A stretch of DNA of 64,000 nucleotides from Trifolium pratense (taxonomy: Eukaryota > Streptophyta > Magnoliopsida > Fabales > Fabaceae): contig NC_060060.1 in the NCBI RefSeq assembly GCF_020283565.1, forward strand, positions 33,108,001-33,172,000, read 5' to 3'. Positions 47,171 to 58,493 of this stretch are shown in pieces. A program made the translations under genes and the position numbers. The stretch's first letter is position 1. Every line of letters begins with the position of its first letter. Under the pieces are notes generated by a model. It made no database searches and was not told the DNA's origin. It worked only from the letters and a program-made list of their open reading frames with translations.

Positions 47171-49477
47171 TCTTGTGCACTAGATTAATGATACTTTGAT
47201 ATTGAAACATATAACCTATTCTTGTTATATATATAATAATATATATATATTGAACATGATGAAGATTAGAAATTAAAAATTAAAAATATTAATTATTTTT
47301 GGAAATTATTAATTAGCCATTTGGTCATACAGCATAATAAATGTTTATAGTATAATTTATTACTGCATTGTGTATTTACTAAGAAAATTTGACCAAAACT
47401 TAACAAAAACAGAAAACTGACCAAATATAATTAATAATTTAGTCGTTTATTATTACATTTGACCAAATATTATTTTTTATTAAGTAGCCTTGTGACTACA
47501 ATTTCATATTTTAAGGTGAATAAGTGGGAGTACTAGAGTTCAAATCTCAGTCCCCGCAATAATATGTAATGTCTCTGCCAACTGAGTTAAGTACACGAAG
47601 ACTTAAATAACATTTTTTTATAATGTTATTATGTCATGTTTATTTGCATTTTATTTATCTGTGCTTATCTATTCACATAATGACTTGTGAGATTATTTTT
47701 GGAGATTTTTAGCAATAAATAAATGTACAAAAATTAAAGGCAAACTGAGATTTCTATATGTTGGCGTTTTTTGTTCAAAGCTAAACATTTGTAGTAATAA
47801 TTGATATAAAAAAACAATGAGTCATAAAAAAATTAATTTGATTATGAAAAAAATTAATGTCAAAACAATCGTAAAAAAACGGTTTTCTTCCTTATGCCAC
47901 GCCACGTATAAAGGAGTTTGCGAAAAATCGGTCCAAATAACAATGGTTAAATAGTAATAGTAGATATAGATAAAAACAATGAGTCACGGTGACATGTGTA
48001 TTTAAAGGATATGATAAGTATACTAATATAGAAATTATGTATTTAATAACCGTTAAAGATATAGTTAGTTAGTAATTAGGAGGATTAACATGTACATTTA
48101 AAGGATATGATAAGTATATTAATATAGAAATTATGTATTTAATAACATTTATAATTGTAAAAAAAAAAAAACTTTTTTCATCAGATTTTTATTAAAGTTA
48201 AATTTACTTTGTGTTTGTTTATTATAATAAAAATTACTTTTTTTAAATAATTAGAAAACAACTAAAAAAATCTATTATTTTATAAGCTACTCTTAATAGC
48301 TTCTCATTTTTACTTGTTTTCTAATTAATTTTAGCTTCTGATTATTTTTAACTGTTTTCTCATAGTAAGTGTTTCCGCTATTATATCTATAACGTTAACT
48401 ATTCTGTAATTTCATTGATGTTATCATTATCTGATTCTGGTTTCGACGTTTTCATTTCTGCAGTGATGTACTTTTGGTCTGTAGCATAATCTTTTTTTGA
48501 CACAAGCATAATCTTAAAAGCAGGCTGTTGTGCAATCCAAGTTCAGTAGTGCTTAGGGATGCAGAAATGGCTTGGTAGCTATTAACAATATATTAATCAC
48601 AATGCGTAACTTATCAAAATATTTATCTTGTTTCTACATTATTTTTTAATAGGAGAATGTTAACATGTGCATATATGGCACATGTTAAGGTAGTAAAAAT
48701 AGAAATTATGCCTTAGAATTTGTGCATTTTAACTTTTCAAGCATTAAATGTCTTGTATCATTAAATGTTAAATTTCTATATTAAGATACTTTATCATGTG
48801 CCCTATATGCACATGTTAACAAGACCCTTTTTAATAATATATAAATGTAAACATTATCTTGTTTGATTTATTTTAATCGGTATTTTTAAAATATCAAGTT
48901 TTTATGATTTTTAAAAATAGACAATTAAATATATTAGTGATCAAACTTGTGCATTGACGTATGTGTAGTGGTCAACTAGATCCTATATTTTGGGATAGAG
49001 TGAGTAGTAAATTGTGAAATGCTCCATCCGATCATTTTTATAAGAAACAGTCAAATTTTTTTGGTACATTACTTGACCAATGTATTTGGTCTATAATATA
49101 AACCAAATACATTAATTATTGGAGAAATACTTATATGGGCACAAGCATAAATAATAATTTGTTAGACACACTCACATTAAGTAAATAAAATTAAAGAAAA
49201 ATAAATTGAATTTATATTAATTGATGTGACAAATATATTTTTTATATCATTTTTTGGATTGATGTATGTGTACCTAAAATTGTGCCTAAAGTTGTTGTGC
49301 CTAGGTAAGAGCTTTTCTAATTATTGAATGAACATGAAAAATCAAAAGTTTCTCGTAAAAAAGACCGGAGGGAGTAATTTTATTCTTTACATTTATTATA
49401 CCATTAATATGGTCAAAAGATTAATTAATTAACATTTATAACTGTAAAAAAAAAAACTATTTTATCAGATTCTACAC

Positions 49478-49486
49478 TATAAATAT
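49478..49486 (+). promoter_or_regulatory. TATA box of the right 146-aa SPH gene
   Basis: CTATAAATA, 37-45 bases before the ATG at 49523. Mirror of the left copy. Confidence 0.5.
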
Positions 49487-49522
49487 AACAAAAAAATCCA
49501 TTGAACAATATATCAATTCAAG

Positions 49523-49963
49523 ATGGCTTCAACCTCCAATATTGTGCTATTAGTTTCTATGTTACTAACAATTCTCGTTGCTTTGCAGTTCAAGGACGGT
49601 AAATGTTTCTCGACTATTCCTCACCCAGTACATGTATATGTTACCAACAACTTAACCGGCAATTTACAGCTTGGTGTCCATTGTAAAGACAAGCATGATG
49701 ATTTTGGATATCGAATCACACATTTTCAAGAAAGTTATAACTTCACTGTTCATCCTACATTCATGATACCGAATAAATTATACTGGTGTAGTTTTTCATG
49801 GATTAATGGAGCTAAATATTTTGACATTTATGTTCAAAAACGAGATCAGGAGGATTGCGACAGAGAGTGTCATTGGCAAATAAATGCATACGGACCATGT
49901 AAGGTGAAGGTTGGATCTGTTCAATGTTTTCCGTGGAATGCTGCTATTGAAGGACGGACATAG
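49523..49963 (+). CDS. S-protein homologue (SPH family), 146 aa, right copy
   Basis: Protein identical to that encoded at 32021-32461. The secreted S1-type fold is predicted from the signal peptide and the VHVYVTNN / GVHCKDK / CFPW blocks. The gene lies in the right arm and points away from the spacer, so transcription of the two 146-aa copies diverges outward while the two 154-aa copies face inward. Confidence 0.9.
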   Translation: MASTSNIVLLVSMLLTILVALQFKDGKCFSTIPHPVHVYVTNNLTGNLQLGVHCKDKHDDFGYRITHFQESYNFTVHPTFMIPNKLYWCSFSWINGAKYFDIYVQKRDQEDCDRECHWQINAYGPCKVKVGSVQCFPWNAAIEGRT

Positions 49964-50470
49964 GCTAACTGGTGAAGAGAATAATAATCACATAAATTGA
50001 AGAATAAAACTAATGAATTGAATAATATATTGTGAGTTTTTTTTTTTAACAATTTATATTGTGAGTTTTGCTATTATTATTCATATCATATATTGAGAAT
50101 AAAACTAATAAATAATATATATATTGTGAGTTTTGCTATTGTCAATCATATCATATATCGACCATACTTATGAAAATCATCATCGCGCGAATTCAAATTA
50201 AAAATTGGATAGAGACAAAATGGACAACCTCAAATTCAATTTCATTTTGTAGATTTCACAAAATTGGAACAATTTTTAGATTCATGATTTCTATAAAATT
50301 TACACATCAACAAATTGATAAATAACAGGGGGAGAGAGACAGAGAGAAAGAGCGTGAGAGAACAGTGGTCGAAACGCGCCGACAGACATGGCGGAGTTGC
50401 GGCTGTAAACTTCCATCCCTTTCTTATTGTTCAATTTGCAATCATGTACAAAGCACAGATCTAAAAAACT

Positions 50471-50473
50471 AGA

Positions 50474-50566
<93 letters not shown>
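50471..50566. repeat. (AG)n microsatellite in the right arm
   Basis: About 45 AG units; the counterpart of 31426-31504 but longer. Confidence 0.95.
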
Positions 50567-50567
<1 letters not shown>

Positions 50568-51215
50568 ATAACAGTGGAGGTGAAACCACACTAAAAGAGA
50601 TGAACGCCGCCGCACGGCGTTGTTACGGCGGCACCACCGCGATCTCCCTTCTTTCTTTCTTCGTTACTTGGTTTCTATTTTTTCATCAATTTTCTTTTCT
50701 TTTCTTTATAATAAGTTTTGTATATAATTTTCAGTTTATTATTTTTATATAGTATATGGCCATTATTATTTATTTTTATTTATATGTATTTTTTTTATAA
50801 AAAAAACATAGATATTTAATTAAGAAAAAAAAAAAAATGAAAGAGAAGGGACACAATTTTATTTTTGAGGCAGCGACACAAAATCTACATGTAAAGAAAA
50901 AAATCGAAAGATATAGAGTACGGAAGGCTATTTTTATTTTTTTCAAAAAAATTGATCTTTTCCGTAAAAAAAAAAAATTGGACTTTAAATTTGGATCTGA
51001 GAAATAATTGGTTTTAAACCAAAAAAAATAACTATATTTAAAACCGAATTTAAAAAATGATTGGTTTTAAACCAAATTTGATAAATAATCAAGTTATAAT
51101 CGGATTTATAAATTAACCGGTTATATAACCATGACCATATTTATAACTGGTTTGGTAACCAGTTTTAAATAAAATGTGGATTTGATTATGAATCTTAATT
51201 CAAATAAATGGTTTA

Positions 51216-52970
51216 TAAATGGATATGGTTTGGTTTTGGATAAAAACCGACCATGCACACCCCTAGAATAAGACATGAGACATTAGTTAAGTTTATAGCA
51301 AAAACATTATCTAATCTAATCTAACGGTTTCCGCTAAAGTGTTTTATCTTTCTCATTAAATAATCTGACTTAAAAAAACAATATGTGCTTATAGACTATA
51401 GTTCTTACCTATACAAATCAATGATGTAATTCTTTGTTACGAAAAAAATAAGGGATACAAACCAGCATATAAAATTGATAACGCAAAAATATAATAACTA
51501 TAAATTTTTTATATACTATTTAAATATTATTTCTTTTTTATCAAATAGCCTAGTGGTTAAATTTTTTACTATTAAGATAAATAAGTGAAATTATCGAGGT
51601 TTGTACTCCAGCCCTTACATATATAATGCAATATTTTGTTAACTGAAATAAGCTCACAGGACTTTAAATATTTAAATTTAAATTCCAAGCAATAGCAACC
51701 AAATAAATGAGATTCAAACTTCTTTTATCATGTGTTAGTCTAGACTCAACTCTTTAAATCATTCTTTTTATTTTATATAAATTTAAACATATTCTTGGCA
51801 ACATGCTTACTTCATTATAAGCCTCATTACTGAATTTTATTTTAGTGATAATCTATTTTGATCCTTCACAATTTTTTATCGCACAATTAAATTTCTAGCA
51901 AAAATAAAATATACACCTTGATATTTTGATTATTATAAACCTTTTATGAATCAACATACACCGTATGTATGAAGACGGAGTAAGCATCTACCTACCATGA
52001 ACAATGATATGGTCCATGAAATTGCCAAACCAATCACTGTTACAAAAAACGTAGCATATAACCACGATTCCAGTGAAATGTGTCTAACTTTGTGTGTATG
52101 GAGTAATTAATAATTTCTTTTAGGCTTAATTTATTTTTGTGTGTTAACTAGTTTGTTTTTAAAGAAAGAGCTAGGTCTTAGTAATTTGAAGTTCAACAAA
52201 ATAGTAAATTAAAATTAACTAAAAATTGTTCCACACATGAACTAAATTTGGATTCTCTCAAACAATTTATTCAAGAAAATTCATTAACTACTTGAACTCA
52301 ATTACTTATATTATATATCTTACCCCCACTAAAAAAATAGTTTTTCAATTCATAGTTTATTGAATATTGAATGTATGAGTAAAAAAAATATGATTATAAT
52401 TTTCTTTTCATTTAATATTTACTACTTCTTCCTCCGTCACTAATATTTGGTTCTTTAAACATGTATTTATTTTTTTCAAAACTTTGATTAGTTTTTTTTT
52501 TTTATACAAAAAGTCAAAAACTTTGATTATTTTAAAAAATCATGATACAATTAATAATATTTTTTTTCTGTAATTTATATCTTTATAAAAATTAAAAGTA
52601 TGCGTTAAATGAATTAAGGGTAATTTTTTTTTAAGGGAAGGGTAAAAAAATTTATAACCATATAATGCATGTAAATTTATTATTTTTTTTACATGTGTGC
52701 TCAAAGCTATAAAAAACAGAAAATTAAAGACCGAGGAATTAATACATTTTTAGGCCCGCCGTTTTATAAATTTATTTAAAGAGGAAGTATTACATTGTTA
52801 AGGGGGTTACTTTTTTTTTTTTTGAATGGCAAGGGCTTCTTCTTTTCTTTTTTTGACTAAATTATTGTTAAGGGCAGAGGTAACATAAATTGGCTATTTA
52901 TTTACCATGGAAAACACAGAGGTAAAATTGGCTATGTAACTTAGTGTATGCGTCCATGCATGCACTCGTG
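51216..52970. other. Gene-free AT-rich DNA
   Basis: No gene recognised. A degenerate tRNA-like/SINE-type piece may lie at about 51540-51660 on the minus strand. Confidence 0.45.
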
Positions 52971-53046
52971 AGTGCGTGCATGTTAAAATAAATATGTTAA
53001 ATAATTATTATAAGTAAATTTTAAAATAGAATTAGACTTTTTATGA

Positions 53047-53446
53047 TTTTTTTTTTTAAATCAGCAAAATTAATATTATATATAGAAAAAGGCCAATAAT
53101 CCAAGCACAAGGCATGCAAGTGATTAAAGCCACATATACAAAGGGAAACACTGAAACAGAAAAAACAAATTCCCAAGGCTAAAACCAAGGAAACCAACAA
53201 AACAAGAATAAAGAGGGATAACAGAAGAAAAAACAATACTACTTAATCAACAATTTCAGGCAAATCAACAGAAACAGAAACTGACTACACTTAATCAACT
53301 CTCCAGGCAAATCAAAGGTTCTGCTAACCATTCATAAAAAAGACAGCAGGCAGACGGCTTCACCCGACCCAGCCACCACTTCCACGTCCACAATTTCACT
53401 TCATCAACAACTGTTGCAACCTCTGCAATCCCATTATCAAAGATCA
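53047..53446 (-). mobile_element. LINE 3' fragment inserted in SWEET unit 1
   Basis: Units 2 and 3 lack this segment. It starts on the plus strand with a T-run (poly(A) of a minus-strand element). On the minus strand it encodes EVKLWTWKWWLGRVKPSACC and the following LFYEWLAEPLICL, a C-terminus typical of legume LINE polyproteins. No clear target-site duplication was found. Confidence 0.75.
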
Positions 53447-53634
53447 CCGCATTTGAACAAATATGTGACATCAAAATTATAACTTGCACAAAACTCTCAA
53501 AATCTCGGGATACATTACATTTACATATATCATATCTCCTTTTTCTTTTCTTTCTCTCTCGTCCGTCCGGATCTGCTTTTCTTGAAACAACCTCAAACAA
53601 GCAAACACTTATATACACGGTTGTTGTCGTCGCT

Positions 53635-53804
53635 ATGGATACCCCAATGACATGGCAGCAACATACTCTAGCCGCTGGTTTTGGTTTGTTAGGAAACATA
53701 ATACCGTATCTTTACTCTCCACCGCTTTTTTTTCATTTACCTAATTATTTTTATTTTTGTTGTGTAGCCAATTTGATTTCTTTCGGAGTATTCTTGGCCC
53801 CGAT
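53635..53804 (+). pseudogene. SWEET exons 1-2, tandem unit 1 (donor broken)
   Basis: Exon 1 (53635-53692, 58 nt) encodes MDTPMTWQQHTLAAGFGLL. Exon 2 (53768-53804, 37 nt, the same length as in the SWEET at 21696-21732) encodes NLISFGVFLAP, the start of helix 1. The exon 1 donor reads GAAACA instead of GTAACA, so splicing should fail. No exon 3-6 lies downstream in the window. Confidence 0.8.
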
Positions 53805-54468
53805 GTAACTAAATTTAAGAATTATAATATATTAGTATACTATTATATGTTAAATGAGTCTGTCTATCCATTTATTTTATTTGATCTAATGATTTTTTTT
53901 TTGATAATTAAAACAATGATTAAGCTACACAATGTCTTATAAGCAATATCGATTAAGAACAAAAATAAGAATAAGAATTGTTTATCTTTTTGATAATTTT
54001 TTTTGTTGTTGATAAATTATGAGATCAAATTTTTATCTTTTCAAATTTCTGCAAAACCATATTCAATTCAATTATAATAACGTCTCAACCATAAATTATT
54101 TTTGGCCTTTCATTTTATAACTTGCAAGTTAAAATAATTATAATCATTTTATAACGCAAGTGCGTGCGTGCGTGCATGTTAAAATAAATATGTTAAATAA
54201 TTATTATAAGTAAATTTTAAAATAGAATTAGACTCTTTATGATCTTGATAGTAAAATTCATTTGAACAAATATGTGACATCAAAATTATAACTTGCACAA
54301 AACTCTCAAAATCTCGGGATACATTACATTTACATATATCAGATCTCCTTTTTCTTTTCTTTCTCTCTCGTCCGTCCGGATCTACTTTTCTTGAAACAAC
54401 CTCAAACAAGCAAGCACTTATATACACGGTTGTTGTCGTCGCTTATATACACGGTTGTTGTCGTCGCT

Positions 54469-54638
54469 ATGGATACCCCAATGACATGGCATCAACATAC
54501 TCTAGCCACTGGTTTTGGTTTGTTAGGTAACATAATACCGTATCTTTACTCTCCACAGTTTTTTTTTTATTTACCTAATTATTTTTATTTTTGTTGTGTA
54601 GCCAATTTGATTTCTTTCGGAGTATTCTTGGCCCCGAT
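54469..54638 (+). pseudogene. SWEET exons 1-2, tandem unit 2
   Basis: Exon 1 is 54469-54526 and exon 2 is 54602-54638. Donor (GTAACA), acceptor (TTGTGTAG) and the exon 2 donor (GTAACT) are all intact. The leader contains a 28 bp duplication around TATACACGGTTGTTGTCGTC. Later exons are missing, so no transporter can be made from this unit alone. Confidence 0.8.
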
Positions 54639-55321
54639 GTAACTAAATTTAAGAATTATAATATATTAGTATACTATTATATGTTAAATGAGTCTGTCTA
54701 TCCATTTATTTTATTTGATCTAATGGTTTTTTTTTTTATAATTAAAACAATGATTAAGCTACACAATGTCTTATAAGCAATATCGATTAAGAACAAAAAT
54801 AAGAATAAGAATTGTTTATCTTTTTGATAATTTTTTTTGTTGTTGATAAATTATGAGATCAAATTTTTATCTTTTCAAATTTCTGCAAAACCATATTCAA
54901 TTCAATTATAATAATGTCTCAACCATAAATTAATCCAGGGCTTAATTAATCTATGATGCAAAGCAAGCATAAATTAGTTTTGGCCTTTCATTTTATAACT
55001 TGCAAGTTAAAATAATTATAATCATTTTATAACGCGAGTGCGTGCGTGCGTGCATGTTAAAATAAATATGTTAAATAATTATTATAAGTAAATTTTAAAA
55101 TAGAATTAGACTCTTTATGATCTTGATAGTAAAATTCATTTGAACAAATATGTGACATCAAAATTATAACTTGCACAAAACACTCAAAATCTCGGGATAC
55201 ATTACATTTACATATATCATATATGCTTTTTCTTTTCTTTCTCTCTCGTCCGTCCGAATCTGCTTTTCTTGAAACAACCTCAAACAAGCAAGCACTTATA
55301 TACACGGTTGTTGTCGTCGCT

Positions 55322-55491
55322 ATGGATACCCCAATGACATGGCAGCAACATACTCTAGCCACTGGTTTTGGTTTGTTAGGTAACATAATACCGTATCTTT
55401 ACTCTCCACCGCTTTTTTTTTATTTACCTAATTATTTTTATTTTTGTTGTGTAGCCAATTTGATTTCTTTCGGAGTATTCTTGGCCCCGAT
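55322..55491 (+). pseudogene. SWEET exons 1-2, tandem unit 3
   Basis: Exon 1 is 55322-55379 and exon 2 is 55455-55491. Splice sites are intact. The coding sequence differs from unit 2 at one codon (Q/H). No downstream exons. Confidence 0.8.
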
Positions 55492-56295
55492 GTAACTAAT
55501 TTAAGAATTATAATATATTAGAATACTATTATATGTTAAATGTGTCTGTCTATCCATTTATTTTATTTGATCTAATGGTTTTTTTTTTTGATAATTAAAA
55601 CAATGATTAAGCTACACAATGTCTTATAAGCAATATCGATTAACAACAAAAATAAGAATATGAATTGTTTATCTTTTTGATAATTTTTTTTGTTGATAAA
55701 TTATGAGATCAAATTTTTATCTTTTCAAATTTCTGCAAAACCATATTCAATTCAATTATAATAATGTCTCAACCATAAATTAATCCAGGGCTTAATTAAT
55801 CTATGATGCAAAGCAAGCATAAATTATTTTTTATGGCCTTTCATTTTATGCATGTTGTGTTGTATATTTTCAAAAAATATGGTAAAAGAAAATTGGTCCC
55901 TTTTAATCCAAAAGTTAACTAGTTCTTAATCGATATTGTTTATGAGGGATTGTGTAGTTTGGAGTTATCGAGAGAGACAGTTTAGGAGAAAATCATTGCT
56001 TTAATTATTAGAATATTTGTTTTAAAATTTTGTAAAAAAAGAATATACCAAACAAATTTTAACCATTAGATCAAATAAAATAAATCGATATGATTTGGTG
56101 TCAACTTTGACACCTGGTGTTAAATTATATTATAATATATTTTAATTTTATCAATTTAATGTATAAAAAATAAGCTGGTAATCAAATTCCTTGACAAAAC
56201 CATGTTTGTAAGATTCTCTCTTCCCTAAAACACAATTTCAGAAAAATATCAATTTCGAACCCAAAATCCCCAAATTTTCAAACCCTAATTTCTAG

Positions 56296-56332
56296 GGAAT
56301 TTGATTTCTTTCGGAGTATTTTTGGCTTCGAT
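56296..56332 (+). pseudogene. Solitary SWEET exon 2 (unit 4)
   Basis: A 37 nt match to exon 2 (NLISFGVFLAS), flanked by CTAG and GTAAGT, so both splice borders survive. No exon 1 was found just upstream. A leader-like piece of the same tandem repeat is at 56632-56790. Confidence 0.65.
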
Positions 56333-56348
56333 GTAAGTCAATTTAAAA

Positions 56349-56357
<9 letters not shown>

Positions 56358-56408
<51 letters not shown>
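56358..56408. repeat. (AT)n(GT)n microsatellite
   Basis: About 18 AT units running into GTGTGTGTGTGT. Confidence 0.9.
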
Positions 56409-56631
56409 TAAATTGTATTTTGTATTTATCAATTTAATATATGAAAATAATAATTTTTTTTGCTGTAAATATATATTGTAATATATATTGTAGACTGATA
56501 TTTATTGAAATATGTAGAAGAGCACACAAAACTACTTTCAATTTTTTAGGGAGCGACCGTACATAGTACCAAAATTTTAGGGACACCAATTTTTTTAATT
56601 ACTTAGTATGTGTGTATGCGTGCGTACACTT

Positions 56632-56790
56632 GCACGTGCGTGCGTGCGTGCGTCCGTGTGTTAAAATAAAAAGTAAATAATTATCATAACTAAATTTTAA
56701 AATTCACTTAGACTTTTATGATCTTGATAGTAAAATTCATTTGAAAAAATGAGGCCACAATTATAATTTGCACAGGACACCCAAACTCTT
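56632..56790 (+). repeat. Decayed leader segment of the SWEET tandem repeat
   Basis: GTGCGTGCGTGCGTCCGTGTG, then TAAATTTTAAAATTCACTTAG and ATGATCTTGATAGTAAAATT match the 5' part of units 2 and 3 at lower identity. Confidence 0.7.
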
Positions 56791-57718
56791 AGGGACGGCC
56801 ATGTGATTCCATGTAATGACAAGTTGCTATAAGTGATTTGCTTAATATATGTCTTTGTGTTTCAGTTTGAAGATAATTTGTGCGACAAATTTGAACGATG
56901 TTATATATGTGATTGTATTTGTTGTATTTTGTCAATTTGGATAAATGAATATAATTTATAAGCTCATGAAAAAATTACTAGATATGTATTTTTTCTTAAT
57001 ATGAACTTTTGGAATTGTTAAATAGTATCTTTGTGTTTTTCACGACATATATTTTTGTATGCAATATAATTTTGTATTTAATTTATATATTTAAAAAATC
57101 ATGGCCTCCCAAACTATTTTTTATGGTTCCTCCACTGCTCATAAACTATTTAAAATAACGTTTAGAAAATAAGCTATAAACTATTTGCATGTGTTCCATT
57201 TAATTTAAATGAAATGATTGAGATTAAAAGTTTAGATTTAGAATTAATTATTTGTTATGTACCAAAAAAAATTTAATTATTTGTTTTAATTATAAAACAA
57301 AAGAAACAAGGAAGCTATCTTGAAGTTTGGAGTTAAGAAAAGATATTTTTATTTGTAAATTCTGTCACCTTCAGCTTCTATGCATGCATGCGTTGGTTGC
57401 AATTTCTGTCATCTACACTTCTATGTGTATGTCACAACTAACAAAAATTCCACCCTCACTCACACATTCAGTCATTCTATATATACCCAAGCACACACAT
57501 ATGGCTACTATCATTTACCGCAATACACAACACAACATATCTTCATTCATTTTCTATACTCAATTCAATAGGTACATTTTCGTTGGGTTTTTTTTTTCTT
57601 TTTTTCGTATAGACAATTTGATTTCTAATATTGACCCTTGTCTTGTCACTAACGCATTATTATTTTGTAGGTACAAAAATTGAAGATTTTATGCGGTAGA
57701 AATCGTTAAGATCGTGAT
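56791..57718. other. Gene-free DNA
   Basis: Only short unsupported frames. Nothing recognised. Confidence 0.45.
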
Positions 57719-57812
57719 GGAGAGTGAATTAGTAATAGTTGAGGAGAATGTGAATGAATGCAGTGTGTGTGGTGAATGCAAAGCTTATGGAGAGTGGTGA
57801 ATGCAGTAATTA
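57719..57812 (+). pseudogene. Scrap of CD2BP2-like exon sequence
   Basis: GTAATAGTTGAGGAGAATGT with following GAATGA (57732-57757) matches exon 2 of the intact gene (VIVEENVN) at nearly every base. AAGCTTATGGAGAGTGGTGA (57781-57800) matches exon 5 (KLMENGE), with a residual GTAA at its end. Both are on the plus strand and in the parental order. Confidence 0.5.
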
Positions 57813-58493
57813 ACAGGAATGATCATCAAAATTTGAACTCCACACTTTAAATTATAAGATTAAACTTTTAACATTGAATTATCAAAATTGCAAGTTTGTG
57901 AAGGTTAATTAGGGGGCCAAAAAAGCAATTTAACCTTATTCATTTTATGCTTATAAAAAAAATATTTATTTATTTAATGATATTTTAATTTAATGAGAGA
58001 TATTAGTAAAGTATTAGGAAAAAAAAAGATATTAGTAAAATAGCATGTCAAGAGAAGTCATCTCGAGCATAACTTGGTTGGTAGATATATCAAATTTTAT
58101 ATGCAGAATCCGAAACCTGATTTATTCACCTTAAGTAAAATTTTAATCACTAGACTATTTGAGGGGGGAAACAGTGTATGAAAAACAGTGTATGAACTAG
58201 TCAAGACCGTGATCAAACAAAGAGTAGACAAAGTCATAAAACAAATGAAGGTTGCATGAATATTGTATAATGCTTCCATTCATTTCTCCTTAATCATTCA
58301 CTCACTAAACCCCCTTAACTGATATCTACATAACAAATGGTATCCATTATACAGCAATAATCCCAAGGTAGGTGGAAAGTTCATTGGAAAAAATTGCATC
58401 TCTTCACAGTATCATGATAAATTTAAGCAACTGGTTCGGTTGTATGTGCACGTGAAATATAGATAGACAATGAGACAAATATATGAGACATGG
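57813..58493. other. Intergenic DNA 3' of the PP2C gene
   Basis: No gene. 58320-58493 probably includes the 3' UTR of the minus-strand PP2C gene. A weak tRNA-like piece lies at 58070-58130. Confidence 0.45.

Larger units (their letters stand above)
46237..51215 (-). repeat. Right arm of the 5 kb inverted repeat
   Basis: Reverse complement of 30782-35747. The 10.5 kb between the arms holds the Helitron remnant, repeat A copy 2 and the intact CD2BP2-like gene. Confidence 0.95.
52971..55850 (+). repeat. Three tandem units, each with SWEET exons 1 and 2
   Basis: Units start near 52971, 54161 and 55035. All share a GCGTGCGTGCATGTTAAAAT start, a TC-rich leader (CTTTCTCTCTCGTCCGTCCG), the two exons and an AT-rich tail. 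Unit 1 is longer because of a LINE insertion. Units 2 and 3 share a CCAGGGCTTAATTAATC segment absent from unit 1. A fourth, decayed unit follows (exon 2 at 56296, leader at 56632). Confidence 0.9.

Noticed and set aside
53295..53699. 134-residue minus-strand frame, and similar ones at 54179 and 55057
   Set aside because: They read antisense through the SWEET exon 1 leader (and a LINE tail in unit 1); the plus-strand splice structure explains them.
57327..57683. 118-residue frame
   Set aside because: AT-rich, with no recognisable domain or splice context.
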